NCBI RefSeq assembly: GCF_002775205.1
Contig: NC_036459.1
Span: 16,910,312 to 16,974,311 of the forward strand
DNA from: Xiphophorus maculatus
Lineage: Eukaryota; Chordata; Actinopteri; Cyprinodontiformes; Poeciliidae
Length of the DNA: 64,000 nucleotides
Reading direction: 5' to 3'
Made by a program: the position numbers and the translations under genes. This document shows positions 22,561-33,600 of the stretch, in pieces. Numbering within the stretch: the first letter of the stretch is position 1; each line of letters starts with the position of its first letter. The notes beneath the pieces were generated by a model. That model ran no database searches, was not told the DNA's origin, and saw nothing but the letters and a program-made list of their open reading frames with translations.

Positions 22561-24834
22561 TACATTTTGTACAGAGCACTGCAATTAGAAGACATTTTGC
22601 ATATCCAAAATAAAACACAAAACTGTAAATGGGGGGAAATGAAAACCACAAACTACCAAAGGCATAAATAAAATTATTAATAAAGATTATTTAATTTCCC
22701 TTTGGGATTGATAAGGCATTGTTGAATTTGTGAAATATAATCAGCTGCAACTTTTTATAAATTGACATTTTCTCTTCAGGAATTTTATTTCATGTTTTTT
22801 TTTTTTTTTTTTTTTTTTCCAAGGCACTGTGCAGGCCGCCTAAATGACATACAGAATGTTTCTCTGTTTCTCCAGTGAAGGAGTCATTTGAATGCTTGTT
22901 TGACTCTGGAACTTTGAGCCAATTCCTGATAGCTGCATGCAAACATTTAATTCAAATATTTCTGCTATTTTCAGGAGCTCCTCTGTTACTGAGAACTAGG
23001 ATTAACCACCAGTCTCTTCTGTGACGGTGCTTTTTTTAAATATTCTCCAGTTTCTGCTCTGACCTACAGTTTTCCAAAGCAAATTATGATAAAGGTTAAA
23101 TCCTCCCTACAAAAGAAGTGCCTACGACTCCTCAGAGGATTTGATTAGATGTAGTTTAATAAAGCTGGTAACTTGGCAACACTGGGACTATTTGTTTGAA
23201 CATTTGATTACTAGCAGAGCTCTGGCCCAGTTGAACAGCATTTACATTGTTTCTCTTCACCTGAAGCTGCCATGAAGGGATAAAATAGCTTCTTCCCCCC
23301 TTTTTTTTAATTAACGAAAGGCAAATAAATGTTGTGTTGATTTGCAAACTGTCTGCTTCCTTCCAGGATATGTTTGAGTTCCCAGTTTTGTGTTCCTGTT
23401 TATCTTAAAACACACAAGGTGATGCACTTTGCTCTCTCCATTTATATATGGACAAACAGAACCAACCAGCTGAAGTAATGCTGGTGGAAAGACAAACGGT
23501 AGCAGTTGTTGAGCCATTTGTTGCAAATGGCCGACCTGCTGTTTCTGTGGGATTTCAGAGCAGAAACGGTTCATGGCAGAAATCTTCCCAGGGCTGTCGC
23601 ACTCTGAAATGAAACATCCCATAACTCTGAGGCGGATGGACGGGACTGCAGAATTGGAAAATGTTTGGTGTAAAAGTCAGGCTTTGCAATCAGGTGTCCA
23701 TGACAACCCAATGTGCAAAGTCAGGCTCTGTTGAGAGCTCACCAGTTTACAGTTCTCAAAGTGAGGATTCGAACAGCTTGTTAGGGCAAAAAGAACTTCT
23801 GCTCTTCATTATTAAAAAAAAAGTAGTCTTATAAAATGTAGATTAAGGGACCCTACCATATCTGGAAATGGTTTCAAAGGGAAGATATTTACTGTTCATA
23901 ATATTGCAACAGAATATCACTTGAAACAAAGCTAACTCTGTTCTAACTAGACGTGTTTGGTAGTTCACTTAAAAAATTTAGAAAATGTGACTTTATTTTT
24001 GTTTGAAACCCAACAGCTTTTATGTCTGAAGCTATAACCGATTCAATCATCTGTTTGTGCGTTGACTCATTCTCAAACTTGTTTGTGCAGGATGCCGTTT
24101 ACAAGGCCGTCTCTGGTGGGTTGACTCCACACCGGCATGTCTGGAGTCGGCCTCGTTGTTCCTGAGTTGGCACTGAGAGATTTTAATATCCAGGAGCTGA
24201 CTGTGATGTAAAGCAAGCTGTGGATTAGTGTCATCAAATCAAAATTGGGTCGGCAGGTGGGGCCCACTCATTCAAGCCGTTAAGATGGGCTTTACTCATA
24301 ACGTCCCACCTCTAAGGAGAGGCCGCTGCAGTAAGGACAGGAAGGTTGGGTCCAGTAGATTTAATCCTCTAAAAGTTCTATTTAAAAACTTCAAGTAGAC
24401 GTGTAAACACCTGGGGGCTAAATAACTTTAGAGTAATTGAAGCTGAGCCGTTCAGTTCAGGGACATTATTTCCTTCCTGAATGAATGAGTTTCCTCATGG
24501 ACACGGTGCAAACGGCCCCATCTGCAATAAAAAGAAGCAGGCCAGGCTCTAAACGACCGCTGCTCTGATCGAGTAATTAAGTCCAGACACAAAGGGCTCA
24601 GCAGGAAGGAGTCTAATAGAGAAGGAGCTGCTATTCTCTAGGGGCCAGTTTGGTCCAGCAGGACCCCTCTGGACTCCAACAAAGGGGGTTTACTGGCCTA
24701 CTGCCACTTAACAGGGATGTCGCTCAGTTATTGTGTCGCCTCAAGTTATTAATCGACAAGGAAATTGTTGCGTTCACAATGAACTGATTAAATCCAACGT
24801 TGGCAGTATGGCTGTAAAGCTAATGGAAAAACTA

Positions 24835-25347
24835 TGACGGAGTATTAGGGCCACGCTAAGAGGTTTTAAAAAATGAATTTAACAAAATTTAAATAATAAG
24901 AGAATAAAGTCGTATTGCAAGGCATATTGTGATTCTATTTTTGCTTGTATTACAACTTCTCATAATATGATTTCATGAAATATTGACTTGATTGTGTTAC
25001 GACTTTATTCTCGTATTTTTTCGACTTGCGTTCTCACAGTGTTATGAATACTTAAGGTACTGTGACTTTACACTTGTATTATTTCTATTTTATTCTCATG
25101 ATTTCTCGTAATCATATTAAGACTTTATTCTCGAAATATTGACTTAATTCTTATATTATACCTTTGACTTCTCAAAATGTATTCAATTCTCAGATTATTG
25201 CAACTTATGCTTTCAACTTTTTTCTCGTGATATCGGACATAAATTGAGATACGACTTTACACATATCGACTTTATTCTTGTAATAGCAGGACTTTATTAT
25301 TGTAATTTTATTTCTTTTTTTCTTAGTATGGCCCTAATACTCTGTCA
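24835..25347. mobile_element. TIR-bounded element with internal 'GACTTTATTCTCG' repeat array
   Basis: The left end 'tgacggagtattagggcca' and the right end 'tggccctaatactctgtca' are near-perfect inverted repeats. Between them are many degenerate repeats of a 'cgactttattctcgtaat' theme in both orientations. The architecture suggests a non-autonomous DNA transposon whose interior has been filled by a minisatellite. Confidence 0.65.
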
Positions 25348-27499
25348 TTAAAAAAAACGGTAAGTGATTTAAGGAAATTTGCTCTAATGTTTGCTTCCCA
25401 CTTTAGACTGACGCTTGCATAACAAATAACGCACTGAATTCAAGTGTTTACCGATTAAATAAAAAAAATCCCTGGAGGGATGAAAAGCCTCAGGTTCAGG
25501 CTTGCGTTTTATCACTCAGCGGCAAATCAGAAGTCCGTCACCGCCTGAACCTTCACTTATTACGTAATGCCCCCTCTTCTGCGTTTCTGCACGAGCGCCT
25601 GCATGCTTCAGCGGAGCGCCGCGGGCGCCCTGAGCGCGCCACGTGCTGTGTGTTTTGGTGACGGAGCGTCGTGGATGTGCTTTGCTGTCTGGAATAGCCC
25701 CAATCCTCTTAAATGATTATTGGATACGACTAGAGAGCAGTGCGACGTATGCGTGTGTGAAGTGGGAACAGTCGGATGTCTTCACCCTCACTGAATGCTA
25801 AAGAGCACAGACGGGATCTAAGTTTAGTTCAGGCTGCAGGGGGAACCGGGGCTTGTGCCGCTTACTCTACCGTAAACATGGAACTGTTCAGTCTGAAAAT
25901 GTCCGTAATTTCACTCCCAGAGTGAACTACAGCTTCCTCCCCCTAAACCTGACTCTGGTGGTTCTCTGGCAGATTTGTCTGCCTGTTTCACTCCACAAAC
26001 CCTTCTTCTTTTAGGAATGTGGTGTGATCTGGTTTGTGAATGTTCCAGCCTGCCCTTACTCACTTTTCTTCTTTACCGGTTTGACTCTGCTGTTTCATTC
26101 CTTCCTAATTTATTCTCTGGACAAAGCACTGGTCTCAGGGTACATGATGATATCTGGGTATGTATGAAGTATTTTTGTGAACTATGAGAGTCAGACATCA
26201 TCTCAGTCGTGAGGTCTCATGTTTTGTATTAAACGATCCAAGCACTGATTGTAGCTCAGAAACCCCATCAATTTATTCTGATCAAGTATGCTCAAATTAA
26301 AATAAGTGTTTCTGCTTGCAAATTATTTATACACCTGTAGTCATACGACACATACATACGATAAGATAGACTTGAGGAGGAGTAGCAAAAGCAAGTGATG
26401 TGGATTAGCACTGCTTGGCCACAACGGACGTCATCTAGGGCATGTTATCATCTCTGCTCACTGGATATTGAGCTGTTGGCAAGTGTTGATGAGACTGATC
26501 TCTGCTAGAGATCTGCTTTGCCCGCAGCAACACCATCCATGATGACTCTTTTTAAAGATACCTAAATGACAGAAATGTGACATTTAATTTCCCTTTAGGA
26601 TAAATTCAGTATTTTTATATCGTTGAATTTATTTTTTCTTTAATATCCTTACAGTAGAGTAGACATATGCGCTGGTGGATCGTTCTGAGGTATGCCACAA
26701 TTTCAAATGATTGTGGATTCAAAACCAATAATTTGAAAGTCCGTTTAATGAGATGCCAGGGAGAGTGTCGGTTTCACGCATGAAACCAGATTGACGGGGA
26801 GTGGGATAATCGGCATCCATTCCAGCCACATTGTGTAACGTTGTTGCAGGCATGGGGGAAATGAAGCAGGATGAGCTGTTTTCTGAAGTTAAATGACTTG
26901 TGTTACAAATTGAGTTGTATAAAACTAAAAAGAACTTTATCTTTAACCCCTATTGGTAATTGAGCGTTTATCTGAGTCCAGCCTTAGTCTAACCCCACTG
27001 GTTATCTTTTGTGCTCGACTTAAGCCGTAACTGCTGAATAGAAAGGGTGGGGGTGTCATGGGAAATCACTTTTGAGTGTTAAATGGGAAATGAACCTTAG
27101 AATAAAGCTAGCACTGTGTGGACATGTCTGTCAAATGACCGCTGAAGAATGTGCGTGGCAGGTCTCCATGTCGATCCATGCCCTTTCTGGGGTACCATGC
27201 TCGGCTTCGGCAGCATAATAAAACCATTTTTTTGTTTTTATCTCCTCTCTTGGCTTCAGTTCTCCCACCCTCCTCTGCGCTTGACATTTGACCGTGTGTG
27301 TGGGCCCCTTTCATGCTCCAGATGCACACAACTGGAGTTCTTGCCAAAGATTTGTCCTCTTTTCTGTCGTTGAGCGGTCACCCCTCATGAAAGTATCCAA
27401 CAGATACTTCTCTGTTGGAACTCTAAAGGTCTTTCTACCACTGCAAACCCTGAGGTGGTTTCCAGGGACTTATCTGGCATTATTATCGTCAGTAGCTGT

Positions 27500-28140
27500 T
27501 TCCATTACAAATGTGTGCAGGTCTTGGTCTATTGTCTGCAAATGTCGAGAAAACAGAATTGCGCAATTGCTGCATTTAATAAGAAATTAAATGAAAATCA
27601 AACCTGAATGAGCGTGTTCACACGATAAGTCATTACAAATCATGGCAGGGATGGAGGTAAACATTTACATGAGATTTTAATCATCCAGCCATGGTGCTAG
27701 CGCCATCAGCTGTGTTATTCAGACATTGGAGGGACGAACCCAATGTCACTCCAATGACATTGGAGTGACGTATGTAGGCCTGCATATGTAGGCTTGGAAG
27801 CCTACATATGCAGGATTTTAGGAAAAGTGTATTCTGCAGTTTTACGGCAGACTCAGAACTTTTTTTATGAACTGAGATTTCTGGTGGAGCTGGATGCATA
27901 GCCCAGGAAAAAAAAACCCTCCTACTTCCTGTTGTCTTCTTTGTTTTCTCCAGTAGTATCATCTGGCTATTGGTCACGTGACTCGTGTGGGGAAAGTCTT
28001 TCCATTGCAGTTATGCAAAATACATATTTTTCAATGTGGCCGAGAAAAATCTCATCCTATTGCAAAAAGTCTTATCGAAAGCAAATTTATTTTAGTAATT
28101 TCAATTGCTGCAATTCTACGGTTAATGGAAACGCAACTAA
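27500..28140. repeat. Dispersed repeat family A, copy 2, with inserted palindromic segment
   Basis: It shares 'cacttcctgttgtctt'-type, 'agtagtatcatctggc', 'gtcacgtgactcgtgt' and 'ggttaatggaaacgcaact' motifs with the other family A copies. It is longer because of a palindromic insertion around 27.72-27.82 kb. Confidence 0.45.
27779..27814. repeat. 17-bp perfect inverted repeat with 2-nt loop
   Basis: The left arm CCTGCATATGTAGGCTT (27779-27795) and the right arm AAGCCTACATATGCAGG (27798-27814) are exact reverse complements separated by GG. An 11-bp palindrome, TCACTCCAATG/CATTGGAGTGA, lies just upstream. Confidence 0.9.
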
Positions 28141-28599
28141 TGTGGCTGAAAATGGAAGGCTGCTGGAAGTTGGCTTGCCTTATTTGAGCGGTGAACCTCA
28201 AACAAGCCTGCGGTCATCAGATTGAAAAAGCTGTGGCAAAGCAAACACCTGATTCACTCGTAGGATGTCACATGCGCTTGCTCTTTGCGCCTCAAGTTTG
28301 CTCGTTCTGCAGCAGCTTTGTTTGACTCCTCGGTCCAGACCGAGTTCAAACCGGGAGGTGTGGGGGGGGGTCTAAGAGTAAATCACTAAGCAGCAGTAAA
28401 TCACCTCCTCTACTCCATCTCTTTCCGTTTCATTGCATCCCGATCGGGGAGTTCCTGGGTCGGAGATGAGATTGGTTAAGAAAACAATGGCTGCTTTGTA
28501 AGAGTGTCCCGCTGTGATGGGATTGGTGGGGGGCACATAGATGGTCAGCGCTTAGTGAAGCGTAGCCACTTCATTAGTCAGGGTTCTCCTCGTGCACCT

Positions 28600-28827
28600 C
28601 CTCCTCTCATCCCTTTCTTTCTCTCTCTCCCTCCCTCCGCCCGGTCATTCCCTCGCTGGCGTTCCCTCCACCCAGTCGTGGACGCAGAGGCAGGAGCCGC
28701 TCTGGCTGAACATTTCTGAACACTGTGCAGGGACCTGACATGGTTAGTCCACGGTGTGTCCAATAGGCTGACAGGAGTTGGACGCTGGACAGGTTTCTTC
28801 AGTAGTTTGAGTTGTTTCTGTTCCGCG
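28600..28827 (+). promoter_or_regulatory. Possible alternative first exon or promoter of gas2l3
   Basis: A GC-richer stretch with CCAAT motifs in both orientations (for example 'gggattggtgg' near 28.52 kb and 'gtccaatagg' near 28.76 kb) ends in a perfect donor, CCGCG/GTAAGTGAG. It lies 1.8 kb upstream of the first gas2l3 coding exon. There is no transcript evidence, so it is only a candidate. Confidence 0.25.
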
Positions 28828-30344
28828 GTAAGTGAGATGATGTCAGACAGACTTGCGTCTCCTCTCGTCTGCATGCATCACTCCCTGTTGTTTAGGTTAG
28901 TTTTTACTTTGTCAGTCCTGTCACTCTGTGCTTTAGTAGAAAACATGTTATCTGAATGCAGCACAAGAGTTTTTGCTGCTGATATTCATAAATCTGGGGT
29001 GAAAGCAGTTCGTGGAGAGGGGGTTGGTATTCCAGGACTATTGTCTCAGCTGTGTTGTCCAAATCAGCTCTGTTATTAGGATCTGTGTGCTCATGATTGC
29101 TTCCCCACACCCACTCCCTCTGTGTCAAACACACTCCCCACTGGGACCGCGGAGTGTCGGGGTAAGACTGGTGTGGGAAAACTGGAGAAACCAGCTGTGT
29201 CACTTCCTTTGAGAAAAGTTTGAAGGTTCAGTAAAAAAACAGACTCTCCTTACACATTTTGATGTTGAGTTTTAAACTAATTTAATTAATTATTCAGAGT
29301 TAATGAGATGACTTTTGAACACTTTTTAAACACACCTGCGACTCTAGAAGAAGGTAACAGAGTTTTTCAATCTGCAGCAGCATTTACCCTGAGGAGTGTC
29401 ACAGCAAACCGGTTGCCCTGATCGGTACATTTACATAGAATAATAAGGCTGTAAAATTGGAATGGTCGGTCTGCTTGGTCATAACCTCCTGAATGATTAA
29501 CGTGGCAGATGGCAGCTTCACAGTTTTCATGGGCTTCTGCTGAATGCTTATTGCTCACAAATGAAAGTGTGTATATATATATATAATTATTTTTTTTCTC
29601 TTTGAGATCTGATACATCTTGCTATGTGTTGAAACATTTTAATAAGTAACTTCCTTCCTGGTCATTCATTGATTTGAACAAAGTGTGCTCATTCATATCC
29701 TTTAATTAGAAAAACAAATTGATACATGCACAAACTCAGTTTTCCAAGTCAAGCTGATTTTTTTTAAATTTTTTATACAAAAAATAATCTTGAGGAATTT
29801 TCACTGCCTTTCAAAGAAGTTACAATTTAAAATCTTTTGAAAGTGGAAGGTACAAAACAAAGTACTTTTTTTTTTTTTTCCTTCAAATTATTTTTAAATC
29901 AAAAGTTGTTTTTTTTTCATTAATTAATTTTCTTAGTAAACAGGACTACAAACACCCAGTGACTTTCACTCAAGCACATTTTGCCACAGCCTTTACGGAA
30001 AACTGAACTAAATAATGCAAGATGTTTGAACATTCGCCTTTGAGAAAAAAATCCAAATGTTAAACAATTGGGACGTATTGTTTGCAGATGTTACGTTTCA
30101 GTTGTACGATGACTTGTAGCTCCCTCTTCTATAGAAATCAGACTTGATGATTTCATTAAAATATTGTTTTGTTTACAGGCAAGAGGGGAAACTTTTTGCA
30201 AAAAACCCGACCTTCTGTTTGTTTTTTATATCTACATTTTGTGGATCTCGATCAATTTCAACGTGACGGTTTTAGCTGAAAAGTTTGGACACAGTTGCTC
30301 TAAACAATAAGTTTGATTCATGTTTTGTAGCTGCTGGTGGGGAA

Positions 30345-30575
30345 AACAAGATTTTTCCAATGTATTATAAGCCTGGCAGGCCACCAGTCTTTACTTGTGC
30401 CCACCAGGCTTAGAATTGTTTTATTTATATTTGCCTTTAAGACCTTTTAGCAGGTGTTGGGTATTGTTGACAATGTCTTCCAATAATTCATAATTACTTA
30501 GTGACATCTTCAAATTTGCTGTAGACTTCAGACTGCCCTGCTAAGACAGGTTCTCAGGGGGGGAAACTCTGCCCT
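30345..30575. repeat. Dispersed repeat family B, copy 2, abutting the gas2l3 first coding exon
   Basis: It contains 'tattataagcctggcagg', 'cccaccaggctta' and a terminal run of G, matching the copy at 2010-2340. It ends about 25 bases before the acceptor of the exon that holds the gas2l3 start codon. Confidence 0.5.
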
Positions 30576-30600
30576 AAAGATTTGCTTTCATCTCGACAGA

Positions 30601-30612
30601 ATGAAGAAGTGA
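30601..30612 (+). promoter_or_regulatory. Minimal upstream ORF in the gas2l3 leader (M-K-K-stop)
   Basis: ATGAAGAAGTGA begins one base into the exon (acceptor at 30599) and ends 19 bases before the gas2l3 start codon. So short a uORF with such close re-initiation distance could lower translation. It is visible in the sequence; any effect is inference. Confidence 0.4.
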
Positions 30613-30631
30613 ACTTCTGGTGAACACAATC

Positions 30632-33600
30632 ATGGCTGTCCAGACTGGCATCCAGGTAAGAGTCTGCTTGTTTCTGTCAAAAGTTCAGCTTCAGGACCAC
30701 AAACTGTCACATTAGTAAAGAAGAAAAAAAATCTATTTATTCCTAAACTATCTGGGTTTTTCAGTTCAGATACTCCAGACGAGTTAAGCAGCTGCTTCGA
30801 GCCCACCTGTGTCCCAGCATGCCGTGCTGCTGCTGCTGTTGTTGTGCATGTCTGGCGTTCCTAAACTCCCAGCCTTTAGTTGTTTCCCCCTCCACATCTT
30901 GTAGGGAGTGGGCGGATTGCTCCTCACTTTTTCCCTTTCCCCTCCCAGCGATGAATCGCAAGTTGTTCCCAAACCCAGAACAACAAGCGGATCGAGTTAC
31001 AGCCTTGTCCCCGTTCGACACCTCCTCGACCGGCGCGCTCCTCTCATCTGCTCTGGAAAAAGCAGGACTCTCACATTCCCACCACAGTTGGATTGTGGGA
31101 ATGTAAAATATGCTTCCCAAGCACTGATGGCATAACATGTGGCAGGAAGGGCTGCAGCATGACGCGGATGTTCTGCAGCTGTAAACGCAGCACATGGCTC
31201 CTATAGGTCATGTTACAGTCTCTGTGGACGAAATGGCAGCTTTGATTTTACCAATCGAGGTTTTGTGTTTTTCAAAGTGAAGTGAGCGTAGAAAGAGGCT
31301 GAATGGGTCTGGAAGGTGAGGATGCAGTGATGCTGCAGCCTCACTGCGCATGTAGAGCACAGTCAGATCAGATATCTGCTCAGCCATGCTGAACATGTAT
31401 GCATTCATGGAAGTAGAACTACAATCTGTAAAGGGAAGAACTGCTGCAGAATCCACTGGAAGCTTTAGTTTGGGTTCCATTTGGCATTTCCAAACATCGA
31501 AACCTTTATAATTATACAATATAAAGGGATTTGTCCCAATGAAATCCAAAGCTTTACCATAAATGTAAAGTCTGTATTGAGCATTTTAGTACGCAATGTG
31601 AAAAGGACTAAAGTAAACGGCTCAGGCTTAGTTTAAAGGTCAGTTAGCAGGTCATGGGAAGTGGGAGGAAACCAGCTTGAAAGTTGCAAACCTGCTACTT
31701 TTGAAGCAGATTGTTTGGAGACGGAACATTTGTGCCGCATTGAAAAATGTAACTGATTGTTGTTGATGCTGTTCAGATGATTCATAGACATGCAGCAGCA
31801 GGAGGAGCTTATGAGAATCTGTTTTTGTCATGTTCTTATTTTCCATCTGGTTGGATGGTTTCCCTTTAGAAAGTTTTGATGTGCTTAGCTTGAGCCACTT
31901 AAGATTAAACCACCTTTAATTGGTGATTAAAGGTGGGGAGTGTTTCAGGATCTGGGGCGTTTGTGTTCTGGATTACGAGTCCACGTTCCTGTACCCAGTG
32001 AGATTAACTCGGACCGGCTCTGTTCCACAGGCATTTAGATTCCAATATTAAGCTGTTCTCACTTTCACTGAGAATATCTGTAGAGTTGTCGCAGGTTGGA
32101 TTTTCCATTTTGTTTTCTTCTTTGAAATAATGTGACTGATTGCACACTCAAACCATCCTTTGTGTTTTTTGCCACTTCAAAATTTTATTAACACACATAT
32201 TCTGGATCCAGAAATATACGACAAAAATATTAAAATCTTATCTCAAACAGATGATTCAATCTTTCTGAGGTTTAAAAGTGACTAAGAGATTTTGCTGTCT
32301 GTCCTGTAATTTCTACAGCAGGGAAAGCAGGAAGTTGCAGATCTAAACCCCGAGAGTTGTCCCTTTCCCCTTTTACTTTTTTTTTTTTCATTTATTTTTT
32401 TCCCACCTCTCCTAAACATCTCAACAGTCTGGCCTATCTAATTATTAAAAACTGGCTTTGACTTGAGCTTTGAAAACGTAGCAAAAAAAGTTAACTTTCT
32501 AGGGTGAAAGCATTCTCTGTAATCTTCAGTTGCAACAAGTTCTTTTTAGCGTCACAGTGGAGAACAAACTGAGGTTAAATCATCATATCGACCTCAAAGT
32601 TCTGCTCCACTGAGGCCTGAGTCGCTCCCAGTCCAGCGATCTGGAACAGAACAATTTGCAGCAGCGCTGCGTCGGTGTAGAACGGCCCGTCCGTTCCTCT
32701 GCCCAGAAGGTTTCCTGTTTGTCGTCCGGGCCAACGCCATGAATTCGCCGCCTTGTTCCGCAGCACAACAATCCATTGAGCTGCGCGTCTCGGCAGCGCC
32801 TGGTCACATGCGAACGACACCAAGATTAAAGGCCGCATCCGAGGCAGATGTCAACAAGCTGCATGGCAGGAAGAGGGAGCGGTCCATCAGCAGCTGGTTA
32901 CGTAACGTGTGGAGATGTCAGAGTGGACATCTGCAGCTGATTAGGTTTACCCCCTCGGACCGCCTGGAAACTGGGAAATCAGCTGGGAATGTGGAGGTCC
33001 CCTGCTTCTCAGTCTGAGTTTTACAACTGTGTATTGGGGCCATTGAGGGAGGGAGGAAGGATTCATATTTTCTGGAAAAAGACTCAAATTTTAAGATCTT
33101 TTTCTAGAAAATATGTGACTTTTTGAACACAAATTTTAAGATGAATCTCAGGAAATTTCTAGGAAAGCCACAGAAATCTGAAAATCAGAACAATTCCAAA
33201 TGTTGAAAAATTTCACTTTAATCTCAGAAATTTTCTGGGGGAAAAAAAAAAGTTTTGGGGGGCAGAAATGTACCTTTCACCCCCCTTCTTCCTCTAACTA
33301 CACTGACAGAGTTGAACATAAAGCACTTTTTTTTTTTTTTTTTTTTTACATTTTGTTCAGAGCCATAAAACTGAGAACTCCCCACTGCCCCCACATACAC
33401 TTGGTTTCCCTGTGTGACAGACTTTGAGTGACCAGATGAGGATGCTGACTGGGTGAGGCAGTGTGTGACAGCAGGGATGGATATGATTGGACGTTGGCTT
33501 CAGGCACAAAGAAGCACATGTTGGGAAAGTACAGCAGCATTGGAGATATATATATATATATACACTTTTTAAGTTCATACTTAAAAAGTATGAACTTTTT

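Larger units (their letters stand above)
18797..30599 (+). other. gas2l3: Presumed gas2l3 5'-UTR intron
   Basis: The interval is repeat-rich with no recognised coding exon. Contents include family C (20178-20854), a family D fragment (22380-22560), a poly-T run near 22.8 kb, the ACTTTATTCTCG-type element (24835-25347), and a CpG-richer block near 25.54-25.72 kb containing the palindrome TTACGTAA (25560-25567). It also holds family A copy 2 with nested palindromes (27.5-28.14 kb) and a possible alternative first exon ending at 28827. Intron status depends on the promoter at 18.6 kb being correctly assigned. Confidence 0.4.

Noticed and set aside
30761-31195. 144-codon minus frame with a polyglutamine run
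   Set aside because: The run comes from a short CTG-rich stretch, both strands are open by composition, and no conserved domain or splice context was seen.
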